From: CAZMRF01 sp964568735
GTDB taxonomy: Bacteria > Acidobacteriota > Polarisedimenticolia > JACPZX01
Direction of reading: 5' to 3'
Assembly (NCBI GenBank): GCA_964568735.1
Contig: CAZMRF010000028.1
Location: forward strand, 1 to 59,197
Length of the DNA stretch: 59,197 nucleotides
A program made the translations under genes and the position numbers. This document shows positions 24,901 through 33,444 of this stretch, in pieces; position 1 is the stretch's first letter; each line of letters begins with the position of its first letter. The notes under the pieces are model-generated. The model was not told the origin of the DNA, did no database searches, and saw only the letters and a list, made by a program, of their open reading frames with translations.

Positions 24901-26150
24901 GAACCACCGGAACCGACGAAGAGACCCTCGAGGCGGAGTTCGCGGCCAGCGGAAACGGCCACCCCCGGGCTCCGCAGAGCCCCCCCGCGAGCCCACCCGT
25001 CGCGGAACCCGTGGTGGCGGTCACGCAGGTGTCGGCCCAGAGCCAGGCCATCCAGGTCTCGGAGCGCATCATCCGCTACATCGCCAAGAGGCGGAAGCTC
25101 CCCTTCCGGCGCAGCGGCTACACGCAGAAGGCGATCATCGGCGGGCACAAGGTCTACCTCCGAACGGGGGAGTACTCCGACACGACGCTCGGAGAGATCT
25201 TCCTCGACATGCACAAGGAAGGGGCCGCCTTCCGCTCCTTGATGAACTGCTTCGCCATCGCCGTCAGCCTCGGGCTGCAGCACGGCGTTCCGCTCGAGGA
25301 GTTCGTGGATGCCTTCGTCTTCACGCGATTCGAGCCGAACGGCGTCGTGATGGGCAACCCCCACATCAAGATGACCACTTCGGTGATCGACTACGTCTTC
25401 CGGGAGCTGGCGGTGGCCTACCTGGGCCGGACCGACCTCGCCCAGGTGACCGACGACGACCTCCGCGGGGACGCGATGGGAGAGCCCCAGGAGACTCCGG
25501 ACTACACGGAAGAGGAAGTGATCGATCGCCGCCTGGCTTCTCCATGGGCCTCCCGGAAGCCTGAGACGCCACCCTCGCCGCACCTGGCCCCCTCCTACCG
25601 GCGATCGCCTGGCACGGAGAGCCTCCCGCACCACGACGACGAGGGGTCCGACCCGGCGCATGCCCCCAGGCGCGAGGCCTCGGCCTCCGACACGCGGCGG
25701 CCCGCAACCTCCCCGGATCCCGGAGGCGCTGCGGAAGAGGCGCTAGGGAGCGTCGCTGCTTCACTTCCGGCCTCGGCTCCGCCTCCCGGCGCCCACGCCG
25801 TTGCCGGCCCGGAGGATCGCGATCCCTTCCCCGGCACCGACGAGCCGGTGGGCGTGATGGAGCGCCGGGATCCGGCAGGGGAGGCTCCCGCCGAAGCAAG
25901 ATCCGCCATCGATCACAAGGCGGTCTCCTCCAACGGGAGGATTCGAAGCTCGACCCCCGATCCCCGCGACGTGACGATCGTCCTCCAGGGCAGCCTGGGC
26001 GAGCACGAAACCGCGCAGGAGAGGCGGCGCCTGGCGCGCCTCAAAGGCTTCGAAGGCGACCCCTGCTACGAGTGCGGCCAGTTCACGATGGTCCGGAACG
26101 GCACATGTCTCCGCTGCGTATCCTGCGGCGCCACCAGCGGGTGCTCCTGA
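21954..26150 (+). CDS. nrdJ: Vitamin B12-dependent (class II) ribonucleotide reductase
   Basis: Reduces ribonucleotides to deoxyribonucleotides using adenosylcobalamin. 1398 residues; the start at 21954 is set by GGGAGGAG 6-7 bases upstream. Landmarks: GSGTGTNFSALRGEGEPLSGGG near residue 235, the active-site loop NPCSEYMFLDDTACNLAS near 482-500, VIAPTGTIGLLMDCDT near 680, and a C-terminal TSCPD-type region (RSGYTQKAIIGGHKVYLRTGE). A low-complexity acidic/Pro stretch follows, and the protein ends in a four-cysteine zinc ribbon (CYECG...CLRCVSCGATSGCS), as is normal for this subtype. Bases 23388-23460, over the active-site loop, are about 38% GC with A/T third positions, unlike the rest of the gene. 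Its TGA overlaps the ATG of the next gene. Confidence 0.95.
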   Translation: MRIERRFTTAEGGPFGGVQFESRTSRITNPDGSIVFEARDMQVPTAWSQVAVDILAQKYCRKAGVPKATRRVEEPGIPSWLRRSVPDEQALGGMPGMPGKPVAERTGMERDSRQVFLRLAGCWTYWGFRHGYFSSEDDARAFHDELAWMLATQMCAPNSPQWFNTGLHWAYGLEGPPQGHYYVDAIMGEVRPSENAYERSQAHACYIQSVNDDLVNEGGIMDLWTREARLFKYGSGTGTNFSALRGEGEPLSGGGRSSGLMSFLKIGDRAAGSIKSGGTTRRAAKMVILDVDHPDIEAFINWKVVEEQKVASLVAGSRTCSRYLNGVMRACHEGVEAGLNGQRFEPQHNAALRRAIRQARAAFVPDNYIVRVVQLARQGFTGLEFDEYETNWDSASYMTVSGQNSNNSVRVPNAFMHAVLNDGGWELIHRTGAKTARTVKARDIWDQVCYAAWACADPGLQFDTTINEWNTCPNDGRINASNPCSEYMFLDDTACNLASLNLMKFYDARTGRFDVEAYRHAIRIWTIVLEISVLMAQFPSRRIAELSWKYRTLGLGYANLGSLLMVQGIPYDSEEGRAICAALTASLTGHSYATSAELAARLGPFPGYRRNEEAMLRVIRNHRRAAWNAPAGEYEGLTVTPTGLNPEHCPDHLMLAAREDWDRALELGSFGGYRNAQATVIAPTGTIGLLMDCDTTGIEPDYALVKFKKLAGGGYFRIINASVPQALRRLGYSESQIEQIVTWCRGTGTLAGAPHVNRESLIERGLTPESLDRIEKQLASSFEIGFAFNRYTLGDQLFEEIEQRGGGPAPASGSEIWSGGILEALGFTREQIQEANDHVCGRMTIEGAPHIKEDDLAVFDCANRCGRYGKRYIHHGAHLKMMSAAQPFISGAISKTINMPNSATLDEIRDAYMQAWRLMLKAVALYRDGSKLSQPLSTGVADILEEMNAEMDAAGADVPEAGIEKDEAVVPDAILVAGGARTGTTGTDEETLEAEFAASGNGHPRAPQSPPASPPVAEPVVAVTQVSAQSQAIQVSERIIRYIAKRRKLPFRRSGYTQKAIIGGHKVYLRTGEYSDTTLGEIFLDMHKEGAAFRSLMNCFAIAVSLGLQHGVPLEEFVDAFVFTRFEPNGVVMGNPHIKMTTSVIDYVFRELAVAYLGRTDLAQVTDDDLRGDAMGEPQETPDYTEEEVIDRRLASPWASRKPETPPSPHLAPSYRRSPGTESLPHHDDEGSDPAHAPRREASASDTRRPATSPDPGGAAEEALGSVAASLPASAPPPGAHAVAGPEDRDPFPGTDEPVGVMERRDPAGEAPAEARSAIDHKAVSSNGRIRSSTPDPRDVTIVLQGSLGEHETAQERRRLARLKGFEGDPCYECGQFTMVRNGTCLRCVSCGATSGCS
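23388..23460 (+). other. Low-GC, atypical-codon tract inside nrdJ
   Basis: By hand count 28 of 73 bases are G or C. Of 24 codons only 9 end in G/C, while flanking codons almost all do. The tract encodes NASNPCSEYMFLDDTACNLA and a few residues more, the conserved active-site loop. Confidence 0.85.
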
Positions 26151-26644
26151 TGGGCCGGCGGCTCAGGGAAGATCCGGATCTGGCGGAGCTCGTGGGGCAT
26201 GAAGAACATCAGCCCGCGGGCCCGCGCCTCTCCGACGTGAAGCTCCACTCCAGCGTGGTCGACGGGGCTCTCGGCTCTCCCACCTTCCGCCAGCAGAGCT
26301 GGCGGCTGGTCGTGAACCACCCGGGGCGATTCGTCTTCGGCGTGGCTCCCGGAATCTACCCCGACATCGTGGCGCTCGACAGCAGCGATGCCGGCGTGGC
26401 CTGGGTGCTGGAGGTGGCCACCCCCGCCAGCCTGGTCGATGAGGCCGCGTGGGATCGGTGGAGCCAGATAGCGGGTACGGGGCTTTCCTTCATCCTCGCC
26501 GTCCCCTTCGGCTCCGGCCACCTGACGGAGAAGGCGGCCCACATGCTCGACGTGAGGGCCGGCCTCGTCTACGAGTACGGCGTGACCCCCAGCGGCGTCT
26601 TCTTCTCCCTGCCCAAGGGCATCACGCGGGGCGCCGTCGCCTGA
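26150..26644 (+). CDS. Small protein coupled to nrdJ, possible PD-(D/E)xK-like fold
   Basis: 164 residues; its ATG shares a base with the nrdJ stop (TGATG), so it is translationally coupled. No family recognised with certainty. The middle reads WRLVVNHPGRFVFGVAPGIY, then PDIVALDSSDAGVAWVLEVAT, then a helix with WDRWSQIAGTG and strand SFILAVPFGSG. The order P-D, about a dozen residues, then E-V-A-T, followed by helix and strand resembles the PD-(D/E)xK nuclease core, but the lysine is Thr here, so it may be inactive or the likeness may be superficial. No signal peptide. Position suggests a link to nucleotide or DNA metabolism. Confidence 0.7.
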   Translation: MGRRLREDPDLAELVGHEEHQPAGPRLSDVKLHSSVVDGALGSPTFRQQSWRLVVNHPGRFVFGVAPGIYPDIVALDSSDAGVAWVLEVATPASLVDEAAWDRWSQIAGTGLSFILAVPFGSGHLTEKAAHMLDVRAGLVYEYGVTPSGVFFSLPKGITRGAVA

Positions 26645-26829
26645 CGTCGTCGCGAGCCTCGGAAATCAGGTGGGGCTTCCTGGCCCCCTGGCCGCACCCC
26701 TCCTTCTCGCGCTAATCTCTCTCACCTTGACGTTCTTCTGCCTCCGCCCGCGAAGGCCCGTGCAGCAGACCTAACCCGGGGCATCGGGTGCGCTGTCCCC
26801 GCCTGGGCCATTCGAGGATGCACGACCTC

Positions 26830-28935
26830 ATGACGAGAAAGCCGCTGGTTCAGCCCCCACCCGGCCGCAGGCGCGTGAGCAGGGCATTGATGTGTGTTCC
26901 GCTCGCAGCGGCCATGCTGCTCCACCCCGGAATTCCGGGGATCGTGCCCGCCGATGAACCGCGGCTCGAGAGGCTCCTGGTGGGCCCCGTCTCGGCCCGC
27001 TCGGGGCTCGCCGAGGATCCCTTCGTCCAGGCCGTCCCCGCTCTGATCGTGGAAGGGATCTCGGGCGAGGGCTCCGAAGTCGCTTCGCAGGTGCACGACC
27101 TGCCGCCGGAGGCCGTCACGGCTCTGGGCCTCAAGGAGGGGGAGACACTCGACGCGCGCCGGCTGGGCCGGGCCGGCTCCGTCGAGGTGCTGCGCGACAA
27201 GGGCGCGGTGGGGATGCTTCTCCTCCCGGAGGTATCGGCGGGGAAGATCGAGGGGACGCGCGGCTACGAGATCGAGATCCGATGGATCGACCTCGCCCAC
27301 GCGACCGAGGGCCTCCTCCGCGACTCGGGGGTGGCGGGCACCGGCGCGATCGACGCGGTGGGGAGGCTGGCCGCCGCGGCGCGGACCGAGTGGAAGAAGT
27401 CCCGTGGCGGCGACGGGATCCCTCCGGAGGAGCCCGCGCTGAGCCGAAGGGTCTCTCCCTCTCCCGAAGCGCTTCGCTCGTGGGCGGCGTCGCGTTCCTC
27501 CTGGAACTCCGGAGATCCACCGGCGGCCGTCGCCTCACTCGAAGAGGCTCTGCGGATCGATCCAGCCTTCGACCGGGCGCGAGCCGATCTGGCTTGGATC
27601 CGTCTCGCGCAGGGGCGGCGCGGGGAGGCCGGGGCCCTGGCCGCCCAGGCCCTGGAGGGCAGGCGCCTCTCGCAGGCGGGGATGGAGGAAGCCGAGCTCA
27701 CCCGGGCGGCGGCGGGAGGAAACGGCCAGGTCCTGCTCACCCTGGCCAGCAGCTTCGCGGCCCGCTCCGGAGGCTCGCCTCGGACCCCGCTGACGCGAGC
27801 ACTCGGGCAGATTCTCGTGGAGGACTACCCGCCTGCCATCGGGCTGCTCGATCGCGCGCGCTTCGAGCGTCCCAATGATCCGGCGCTGCTTCACCTGGCC
27901 GGCATCGCGGGGCTCGGTTCTGCCGACTACTTCGAAGCCCGGGAGCGGCTCTCCCGGGCTGCCGCCCTCTGGCCCACCCACGAGATCATCATGACCGACC
28001 TGGCCGAGGCCTACGCCCGCGATCTCGACTTCGAGGGTGCCCGCGCAGTCCTCGATGGGTGGATCGGACGCTTCAAGCCCGGGGACAAGCCCGGCGCGGG
28101 AGAGTCATGGAGCGTGGAGAATCCCACGCCCCATGTCAGAGCAGCGGCTCTCCCCATGCTGACGGGCAACCCCAGGGCCGCGCTCGCCGGTCTCGAGAGC
28201 CATCTCGATGCGATGGAAGCCGCGGGGGCTGGACTGGAGACCCGGATACCCATCCTCTACGCGCTCCATGAGCTGCAGATGTGGCTCCTCGACGACGGCA
28301 ACCCCCGCCAGCGGCAGGAAATGCTCGACGGCGCCAGGGAGTCCCTGCGCCTGCTCCTCGAAGAATGGGTGACCCCGGAGGAGCGGGCGCGGCGCCCCTG
28401 GCTTTACGATCGCCTGGTCGCCCGCCTCCGAGTGCGCGAAGGGAGGATCGACGAGGCGCGGGAGATCCGTGATCGGATCATCACCTCCTCGGGCCTGCCG
28501 GGATACGACCCCGGAGTGGAGGCGGAGATCGACGCCGTCATCGCGCTCAAGCAGGCGGATACGGAGAATCACCTCGCGGCGTGCCGGCGGGCGATCGAGG
28601 TGCGGGGTTCCCTGCTCGACCGGTACATGCTCATCCAGGCCTACACGATGATGCGAGACTGGCGCGCCCTGGAGGAGGAGTATGAGGTCCTCGCGCAGCG
28701 CCTGGCGGATTGGAGCGCGGCCCGGCGCGGGGACGCCCTGCTCTACAGGCCCATGTCGAGCGGCCACCTTCCCATCATCTACTACACCGGGGCCATGGCC
28801 CGGTTCAACCAGGGAGACGGCATCGGCTCACGTGAGCGATTCGACGCCTTCCTCAAGTACTACCGCGAGCCGGACCCCATCTTCTATCTCATGCACGGCA
28901 CCGCACAGAACAACGGCGGCCCGCCGAAGTCATGA
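26830..28935 (+). CDS. Exported TPR-repeat protein
   Basis: About 701 residues. The N-terminus has basic residues then a hydrophobic segment (ALMCVPLAAAMLLHPGIPG), suggesting export. Residues about 40-180 form a domain that looks like the FlgO/TolB-type N-terminal modules seen in front of TPR arrays (AVGMLLLPEVSAGKIEGTRG), an inference. From about residue 210 onward there are repeated helical pairs such as SWNSGDPPAAVASLEEALRI and ALLHLAGIAGLGSADYFEAR, consistent with at least six TPR-type units. The start is uncertain: ATGs at 26788 and 26818 are also in frame. Its stop codon forms half of the palindrome TCATGA shared with the convergent sulfatase-like gene. Confidence 0.82.
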   Translation: MTRKPLVQPPPGRRRVSRALMCVPLAAAMLLHPGIPGIVPADEPRLERLLVGPVSARSGLAEDPFVQAVPALIVEGISGEGSEVASQVHDLPPEAVTALGLKEGETLDARRLGRAGSVEVLRDKGAVGMLLLPEVSAGKIEGTRGYEIEIRWIDLAHATEGLLRDSGVAGTGAIDAVGRLAAAARTEWKKSRGGDGIPPEEPALSRRVSPSPEALRSWAASRSSWNSGDPPAAVASLEEALRIDPAFDRARADLAWIRLAQGRRGEAGALAAQALEGRRLSQAGMEEAELTRAAAGGNGQVLLTLASSFAARSGGSPRTPLTRALGQILVEDYPPAIGLLDRARFERPNDPALLHLAGIAGLGSADYFEARERLSRAAALWPTHEIIMTDLAEAYARDLDFEGARAVLDGWIGRFKPGDKPGAGESWSVENPTPHVRAAALPMLTGNPRAALAGLESHLDAMEAAGAGLETRIPILYALHELQMWLLDDGNPRQRQEMLDGARESLRLLLEEWVTPEERARRPWLYDRLVARLRVREGRIDEAREIRDRIITSSGLPGYDPGVEAEIDAVIALKQADTENHLAACRRAIEVRGSLLDRYMLIQAYTMMRDWRALEEEYEVLAQRLADWSAARRGDALLYRPMSSGHLPIIYYTGAMARFNQGDGIGSRERFDAFLKYYREPDPIFYLMHGTAQNNGGPPKS

Positions 28936-30318
28936 TCCATCGACGTAGCCCAGGGATCGCAGGACCCTGAGCGTCTCCTCGTCCGTGTCCATGGGCAGGT
29001 CCCGCGTGTTGATCCGCGCGAACTCCGCTGCCGCCTTCATGAGCTCGGCGCGTGCAGGCACGCGTGCGCCGGAGAGATCGCGCAGCTCCTCCGGATCGGC
29101 GCTGGTCTCGTAGAGCTCTATCCGGCCCCCCGCCGTGTCCCAGATGAGCTTCTCCTCCCCGCGAATCGAAGCGTAGAGGCGGTCGAGCTCCGCGTGGATC
29201 ACGCGCCCGGGCAAGGCCCCGTTCCCTCCGCCCTCCGCGAGCAGGGGAAGCAGGCTCCTTCCCTGGATCCCCTCGTGGATCGGAAGGCCGATCATCTCGA
29301 GGATCGTGGGCACGACGTCGATCAAGCTCACGCTCGCGGCGGGCCGCGATGCCACGGTGCGGGGACCCGAGATCAGGAGCGGCACTCGGATCTGGGGATC
29401 GTACAGGCTGCTGCCGTGCTGGAACCACAGGTCGTGATCCCCGAGCGACTCGCCGTGATCGGCCGTGAAGACGAAGATGGAATCACGCAGGAGGCCGTGA
29501 TCGCGCAGGCCCGCCATCAGGCGGGCAAGCTCCCGATCCATGTGCTCGACCTCGGCATCGTAGCGGGCGGCGTACTCGTCGAGGCTCGTCACGCCCGGGA
29601 GCGCCTGGTAGGCGGGGATCACGCCGCTCCCCTCGTTGGAGGTGGAGACGGGGAGGGATCGCACGGCTCCCTCGGCGGCGGCGGAAGCCGCGGCCTGGAA
29701 TCCGGGCGGCGTGTAGGGTCCGTGCGGATCGATGAAGTGGACCCACAGGAAGACAGGGGCGGAGGAAGCCTCCTTGCCGGCCCACGCCAGGACGGCATCG
29801 ACGAGAGGCCGGGCCGTCCTCTCCATGGAGTCGCGCGTGGGGATGGCATCGACGAGCTCCTCGTCGTAGAGGGTGAAGCCCTGCGCGAGGCCGTGCCGGG
29901 AGTGCATGACGTGGTTGCTGATGAAGGCCGAGGTCCGGTAGCCGGCCGCCCGGAGCAGCTCGGCCAGCGTGAGCTCGCTCTCCGGCAGGTAGGCTCCGTT
30001 GCGCCGGACTCCGTGCGCCGAGGGGTAGCGCCCGGTCATGAGGGAGCAGAGGGAGGGGTTGGTCTTGGGAAGGGGCGCGTACGCGTGCCGGAAGAGCGCG
30101 GCGGAAACAGCCAGCCCGTCGATGGTGGGTGTGCGGGAAGTCGTGGAGCCGTAGACGCCGACGTGATCCGCGCGGAGCGTGTCGACGGTCACGATCACGA
30201 CGTTGGGGCGTCGTGGGATGACCTTCGAGGGGGGCGGCCCTGGCCCATCGATCGTGCAAGCGGCGGCGAGTGTCGCGCAGAGCGGGGTCAGCAGCCGCCG
30301 GAAACGGATGGGACTCAT
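28930..30318 (-). CDS. Sulfatase-fold lipoprotein with Thr at the nucleophile position
   Basis: 462 residues of the alkaline-phosphatase/sulfatase superfamily. A lipobox (LAAAC, C21) indicates a lipoprotein. Metal-binding segments are VTVDTLRADHVGVYGS near residue 44 and TADHGESLGDHDLW near 275. The nucleophile segment is K-T86-N-P-S-LCSLMTGRYPSAHG, so Thr occupies the place of the sulfatase Cys/Ser; formylglycine conversion is not possible there. The enzyme may be a phosphatase, phosphodiesterase or transferase. The C-terminus has LRSLGYVDGS, a motif repeated in two other such proteins here. A good promoter (TTGACC, 17 bases, TAGGGT) lies 11 bases upstream of the start. Confidence 0.88.
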   Translation of the reverse strand: MSPIRFRRLLTPLCATLAAACTIDGPGPPPSKVIPRRPNVVIVTVDTLRADHVGVYGSTTSRTPTIDGLAVSAALFRHAYAPLPKTNPSLCSLMTGRYPSAHGVRRNGAYLPESELTLAELLRAAGYRTSAFISNHVMHSRHGLAQGFTLYDEELVDAIPTRDSMERTARPLVDAVLAWAGKEASSAPVFLWVHFIDPHGPYTPPGFQAAASAAAEGAVRSLPVSTSNEGSGVIPAYQALPGVTSLDEYAARYDAEVEHMDRELARLMAGLRDHGLLRDSIFVFTADHGESLGDHDLWFQHGSSLYDPQIRVPLLISGPRTVASRPAASVSLIDVVPTILEMIGLPIHEGIQGRSLLPLLAEGGGNGALPGRVIHAELDRLYASIRGEEKLIWDTAGGRIELYETSADPEELRDLSGARVPARAELMKAAAEFARINTRDLPMDTDEETLRVLRSLGYVDGS

Positions 30319-30329
30319 GGAATCAGCGC

Positions 30330-30358
30330 ACCCTAGCCGAGCCCCGCAGCCCGGTCAA
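30330..30358 (-). promoter_or_regulatory. Promoter of the minus-strand sulfatase-like gene
   Basis: On the minus strand TTGACC (30358-30353), a 17-base spacer and TAGGGT (30335-30330). Only 11 bases separate the -10 from the ATG, so the leader would be very short. Confidence 0.6.
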
Positions 30359-30390
30359 CCGCGAGGACCCGGACCGGCTTCCTCCTCGGA

Positions 30391-30396
30391 TATGAT
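30391..30396 (+). promoter_or_regulatory. -10 element 9 bases before a GTG start
   Basis: TATGAT is followed by GGCCCTCCT and the GTG at 30406. This would give a leaderless or near-leaderless mRNA divergent from the promoter at 30330. Confidence 0.45.
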
Positions 30397-30405
30397 GGCC
30401 CTCCT

Positions 30406-32400
30406 GTGAAACGAACGAATCCTCGATCGGCCTCGTCCCTCGCGCTGGCCTTCGACCTCGGAGCCTGCGCGGCCGGGGTGGGCGTCGTGGCATGGATCGA
30501 CGCGCTGCGGCTCGGCCTGACCGCCACTCCGAGGCCGGGCATCGTGGAGCTGGCGGCGCTCGCGTCGAAGGATGGCCGCTGGCTGCTGCCTCCGGTCCTG
30601 GCCACGGCCACGATCGCGGCTCTGGCCGCAGCCATCCGGCGGGCCCGTTCGGCGGATCGAGAACCGGGAGCGCCGCCCTCTCGAGGGGTCGCCTGGCCTG
30701 TCCTCGCGGGATGGGCGGCGGGGCTGGCCTTCCTTGCAGGCTCGGGATTCAGTCTCCGGCTGGGATGGCCGGCAGGCGCCCTCCTCCTCGGCCTGGCATC
30801 GGCCTTTCTCGCCGGCCGCGTCAGGAAGAGCCGCTCCAGTGCCCCCCACGGGTGGGTGAGCCTCCTCGCAGCCGGGCTGCTCTGGCTTCCCGTGCTCCTG
30901 CTCCCCGGTCTGTCCGCCGCGGCTCCCGCCGGGATCACGCCACCGGGAGCAGGCGCACAGCCGAGCTTCATCCTCGTCGTGATCGATGCCCTGAGAGCCG
31001 ACCATCTCGGGATCTACGGCCACGCCCGGGAGACTTCGCCGAATCTCGATCGCCTGGCCCGATCAGGGGTCCTCTTCACCCGGGCGGTGTCGCCCTCCTC
31101 CTGGACTCCTCCATCGATGGCCTCGCTCCTCACTTCGTCGACGGTGGGCCAGCACGGGCTCGTCGAGAAAGGGCAGGGGCTCCCACCGGACGCCGATGTG
31201 ATCGCGGCCCGGCTGGCCCGTGCGGGATACCGGACCGCAGCCTTCACAACGAACCCCTGGCTCAAAAGGGCCTTCGGCTTCGACCGGGGCTTCCAGAGCT
31301 ACCTCGACATCGATCGGCTCGGACTCGAGCGGCGGCTGCTGGGGGTCGGGCTCAAGAATTGGGTGCTGCGGCGCGCCGGGAGGATCCGGGTCGAGCCGGA
31401 GCTCGTCCCGGAAGCCTCCGAGGTCACGCGCCGAGCGCTGGACTGGCTCGGCCGCAATGGCGCGGCCCCCTTCTTCCTCTATCTGCACTACATGGACGTT
31501 CACTCGCCCTATGACGCCGTCGCGCCCTTTCACGGGGCCCTCTGCTCGGGCCACCGGCTCGACCTGCCCGATCATCTCCTGGAGGTCCAGTTCCGGCGGG
31601 GCCGCTTCAGGGGGGACCAGGCCGTCCTCGAGCACGTCCTCGAGCTGTACGACGAGGAGATTCTCGCCACGGATGCGGCGATTGGCCGGCTCACGGAGGG
31701 CATCGCCCGGCTCGGCCTCGAGGCGAGCACGCTCCTCGTCGTCACCGCCGATCATGGCGAGGAGTTCCTGGATCACGGCGGAGTGATGCACGGGCAGACC
31801 CTCTACGAGGAGGTCGTCCACGTCCCGCTCATCGTCAGGCCGCCGGGGCGGGAAGCCTCTCCGCACCTCGTGGTTCCCGACAGGGTGAGCACCCTCGACC
31901 TCTACCCCACGCTCCTCGAGCTCGCGGGCCTGCCGCCGCGGAAGGAGGCCGCGGGCCACTCCCTCACGCGATGGCTCCGCGCCGGGGAGACCCCGCCCGG
32001 GCCCCGGGTGGTGGGGTCGCAGCTTTTCAGGAACGGCTTCGCCTCGACGGCGCTCTATCTCGACGGGGACAAGTTCATTCGCAGGATGAGGATCGCTGAG
32101 AGCCCGAAGGCCGGCACGAGCCCTGCCGGGAAGGACGGAGGAGGGGCGGGAGCGGTTGAAGGGGCCGGCCCTGGGGGAGAGGACGAGCCGGTGACCTTCG
32201 AGCTCTATCACCTCGAGGCCGATGCGCGCGAGCGGATCAACGCCGCGGGAATGGAGAGCGCCACGGTGAAGGCCTTCGCCGGCCTCGTCGAGAGCTACGA
32301 GAAGCTCTGGGGGATCCCCGGAGCGGGGGCGGCCCGCGGCACGGAGAAGCTGGATCCGGCCACCCTGGAGCAGCTCCGGGCGCTCGGCTACATCGACTGA
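30406..32400 (+). CDS. Membrane-anchored sulfatase-fold enzyme, LtaS/EptA-like architecture
   Basis: 664 residues: about five N-terminal hydrophobic segments (roughly residues 10-32, 58-77, 95-115, 120-137 and 150-172), then a sulfatase-fold domain likely outside the inner membrane. Metal ligands are in VVIDALRADHLGIYGH near 191 and TADHGEEFLDHGG near 447. The nucleophile is T234 in SSWTPPSMASLLT, not Cys. Five helices followed by an extracytoplasmic alkaline-phosphatase-type domain with Thr is the layout of phosphoglycerol or phosphoethanolamine transferases, which is my inference for its chemistry. It ends LEQLRALGYID. The stop and the stop of the convergent kinase gene lie in one 12-base palindrome, CTGATCGATCAG. 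Confidence 0.87.
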   Translation: MKRTNPRSASSLALAFDLGACAAGVGVVAWIDALRLGLTATPRPGIVELAALASKDGRWLLPPVLATATIAALAAAIRRARSADREPGAPPSRGVAWPVLAGWAAGLAFLAGSGFSLRLGWPAGALLLGLASAFLAGRVRKSRSSAPHGWVSLLAAGLLWLPVLLLPGLSAAAPAGITPPGAGAQPSFILVVIDALRADHLGIYGHARETSPNLDRLARSGVLFTRAVSPSSWTPPSMASLLTSSTVGQHGLVEKGQGLPPDADVIAARLARAGYRTAAFTTNPWLKRAFGFDRGFQSYLDIDRLGLERRLLGVGLKNWVLRRAGRIRVEPELVPEASEVTRRALDWLGRNGAAPFFLYLHYMDVHSPYDAVAPFHGALCSGHRLDLPDHLLEVQFRRGRFRGDQAVLEHVLELYDEEILATDAAIGRLTEGIARLGLEASTLLVVTADHGEEFLDHGGVMHGQTLYEEVVHVPLIVRPPGREASPHLVVPDRVSTLDLYPTLLELAGLPPRKEAAGHSLTRWLRAGETPPGPRVVGSQLFRNGFASTALYLDGDKFIRRMRIAESPKAGTSPAGKDGGGAGAVEGAGPGGEDEPVTFELYHLEADARERINAAGMESATVKAFAGLVESYEKLWGIPGAGAARGTEKLDPATLEQLRALGYID

Positions 32401-32404
32401 TCGA

Positions 32405-33439
32405 TCAGGCGGGCTGGGCTTCCCGTTCTGGAGGAGCGCTCCCCGGCTCGGGCCAGACGAGAGGGGGCCGCGAGAGCGCCATCGCCTCTTCCGTCCAGGC
32501 GGCCACCCTGGAGTCATCGCCCCCGAGTCGATCCGCGGCGCCGGGGTCCGTTCTTCGATGAAGCCTCTTGAGGGCGTTGAGCGCCACGAAGAAGCCACCC
32601 GTCCGTTCCCAGCTCAGGCGGCTCGCGGGGGCGGCCTCGTCGAGGTACCTCCCCAGGAACTTCTTCGCCAGTGCCTGATCCGCGCGGCAGAAATGGTGGA
32701 GCGCGTCGGCTACGTCCTCGGCGCCCGCCCGGAAGGAGAGCCGGTGCAGATCGATCGGCGTCACCTCCTTGCTCTTCTTGTCTTCGGGGACGATGAAGTT
32801 GCGCCGGTTGGCGTCGCGATGGACGAGCTGGAAGGTCCCGATCTTCATCAGGCTGCTCTTCCAGGCGTCGTAGCGGCGCTTCGCCTCTTCGGCCGCTCCC
32901 TCCCGAAGGATCCCCCGCGAGGTGAGATCCCGCAGCATCTTGTGGGTCGTCGAGAGGACGAAGGCGTGCCAGGGGCGGGGATCGGAGAAGAGCCCGGGGC
33001 GCCCCCAGCGGCTCCGCGTAACGGTGTGGTAGCGGGCCAGGACCGAGGCCACCCTGAGCGCGATCTTCTCGTTGTCTCCGGCCGGAGATCCGACGGCCGG
33101 CGTGCCCTCGATCCATGTCTCCGTCGTGGCCCACCGGGGAAGCCCCTTCGGGCGGAGCAGGATGTTCACGGGGCTCGTATCCTCCATCTTCAGCCGAGGC
33201 GCGGGCAGGCGGCGCGCCTCGAGAAGGCGGAGGGCAGCCGCGTTGGCCCGCGCCCGGCCGCGGCTCGACCAGATCCGGACGAGCAGGACGGGGCCCCTCT
33301 CGATCACGACCTTCGCAAGGCTCGAGACCGTTCCGCCGCCCCGCGGGCGCTGCACGACGAAGGGGTGGTGATTCAGGTCGAGTGCAGGCAGGAGGATCTC
33401 CCGCACGTAGGCGTAGGCGTCGAAAGTCGCTGGCGGCAT
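32405..33439 (-). CDS. Kinase-fold phosphotransferase (LPS-kinase/APH-like)
   Basis: 344 residues of the protein-kinase-like superfamily. The catalytic loop is VHRDANRRNFIV (H207, D209, N214) and the metal-binding aspartate is D230 in TPIDLHR. The usual beta-3 lysine appears as R55 in LLVRIWSSRGRA. These features fit aminoglycoside phosphotransferase or lipopolysaccharide-core kinases rather than protein kinases. No transmembrane segment or signal peptide. Position at the edge of the envelope-glycan island, divergent from a GT4 glycosyltransferase, favours a sugar kinase acting on a lipid-linked glycan. The mRNA may be leaderless, since an AT-rich -10 lies directly before the start. Confidence 0.8.
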   Translation of the reverse strand: MPPATFDAYAYVREILLPALDLNHHPFVVQRPRGGGTVSSLAKVVIERGPVLLVRIWSSRGRARANAAALRLLEARRLPAPRLKMEDTSPVNILLRPKGLPRWATTETWIEGTPAVGSPAGDNEKIALRVASVLARYHTVTRSRWGRPGLFSDPRPWHAFVLSTTHKMLRDLTSRGILREGAAEEAKRRYDAWKSSLMKIGTFQLVHRDANRRNFIVPEDKKSKEVTPIDLHRLSFRAGAEDVADALHHFCRADQALAKKFLGRYLDEAAPASRLSWERTGGFFVALNALKRLHRRTDPGAADRLGGDDSRVAAWTEEAMALSRPPLVWPEPGSAPPEREAQPA

Positions 33440-33444
33440 GGGTG

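Noticed and set aside
23442..25661. Long open frame (739 codons) on the minus strand opposite nrdJ
   Set aside because: Its protein is Asp/Gly/Arg-rich without family motifs; it is the mirror of GC-rich codons in nrdJ, which has full family signatures.
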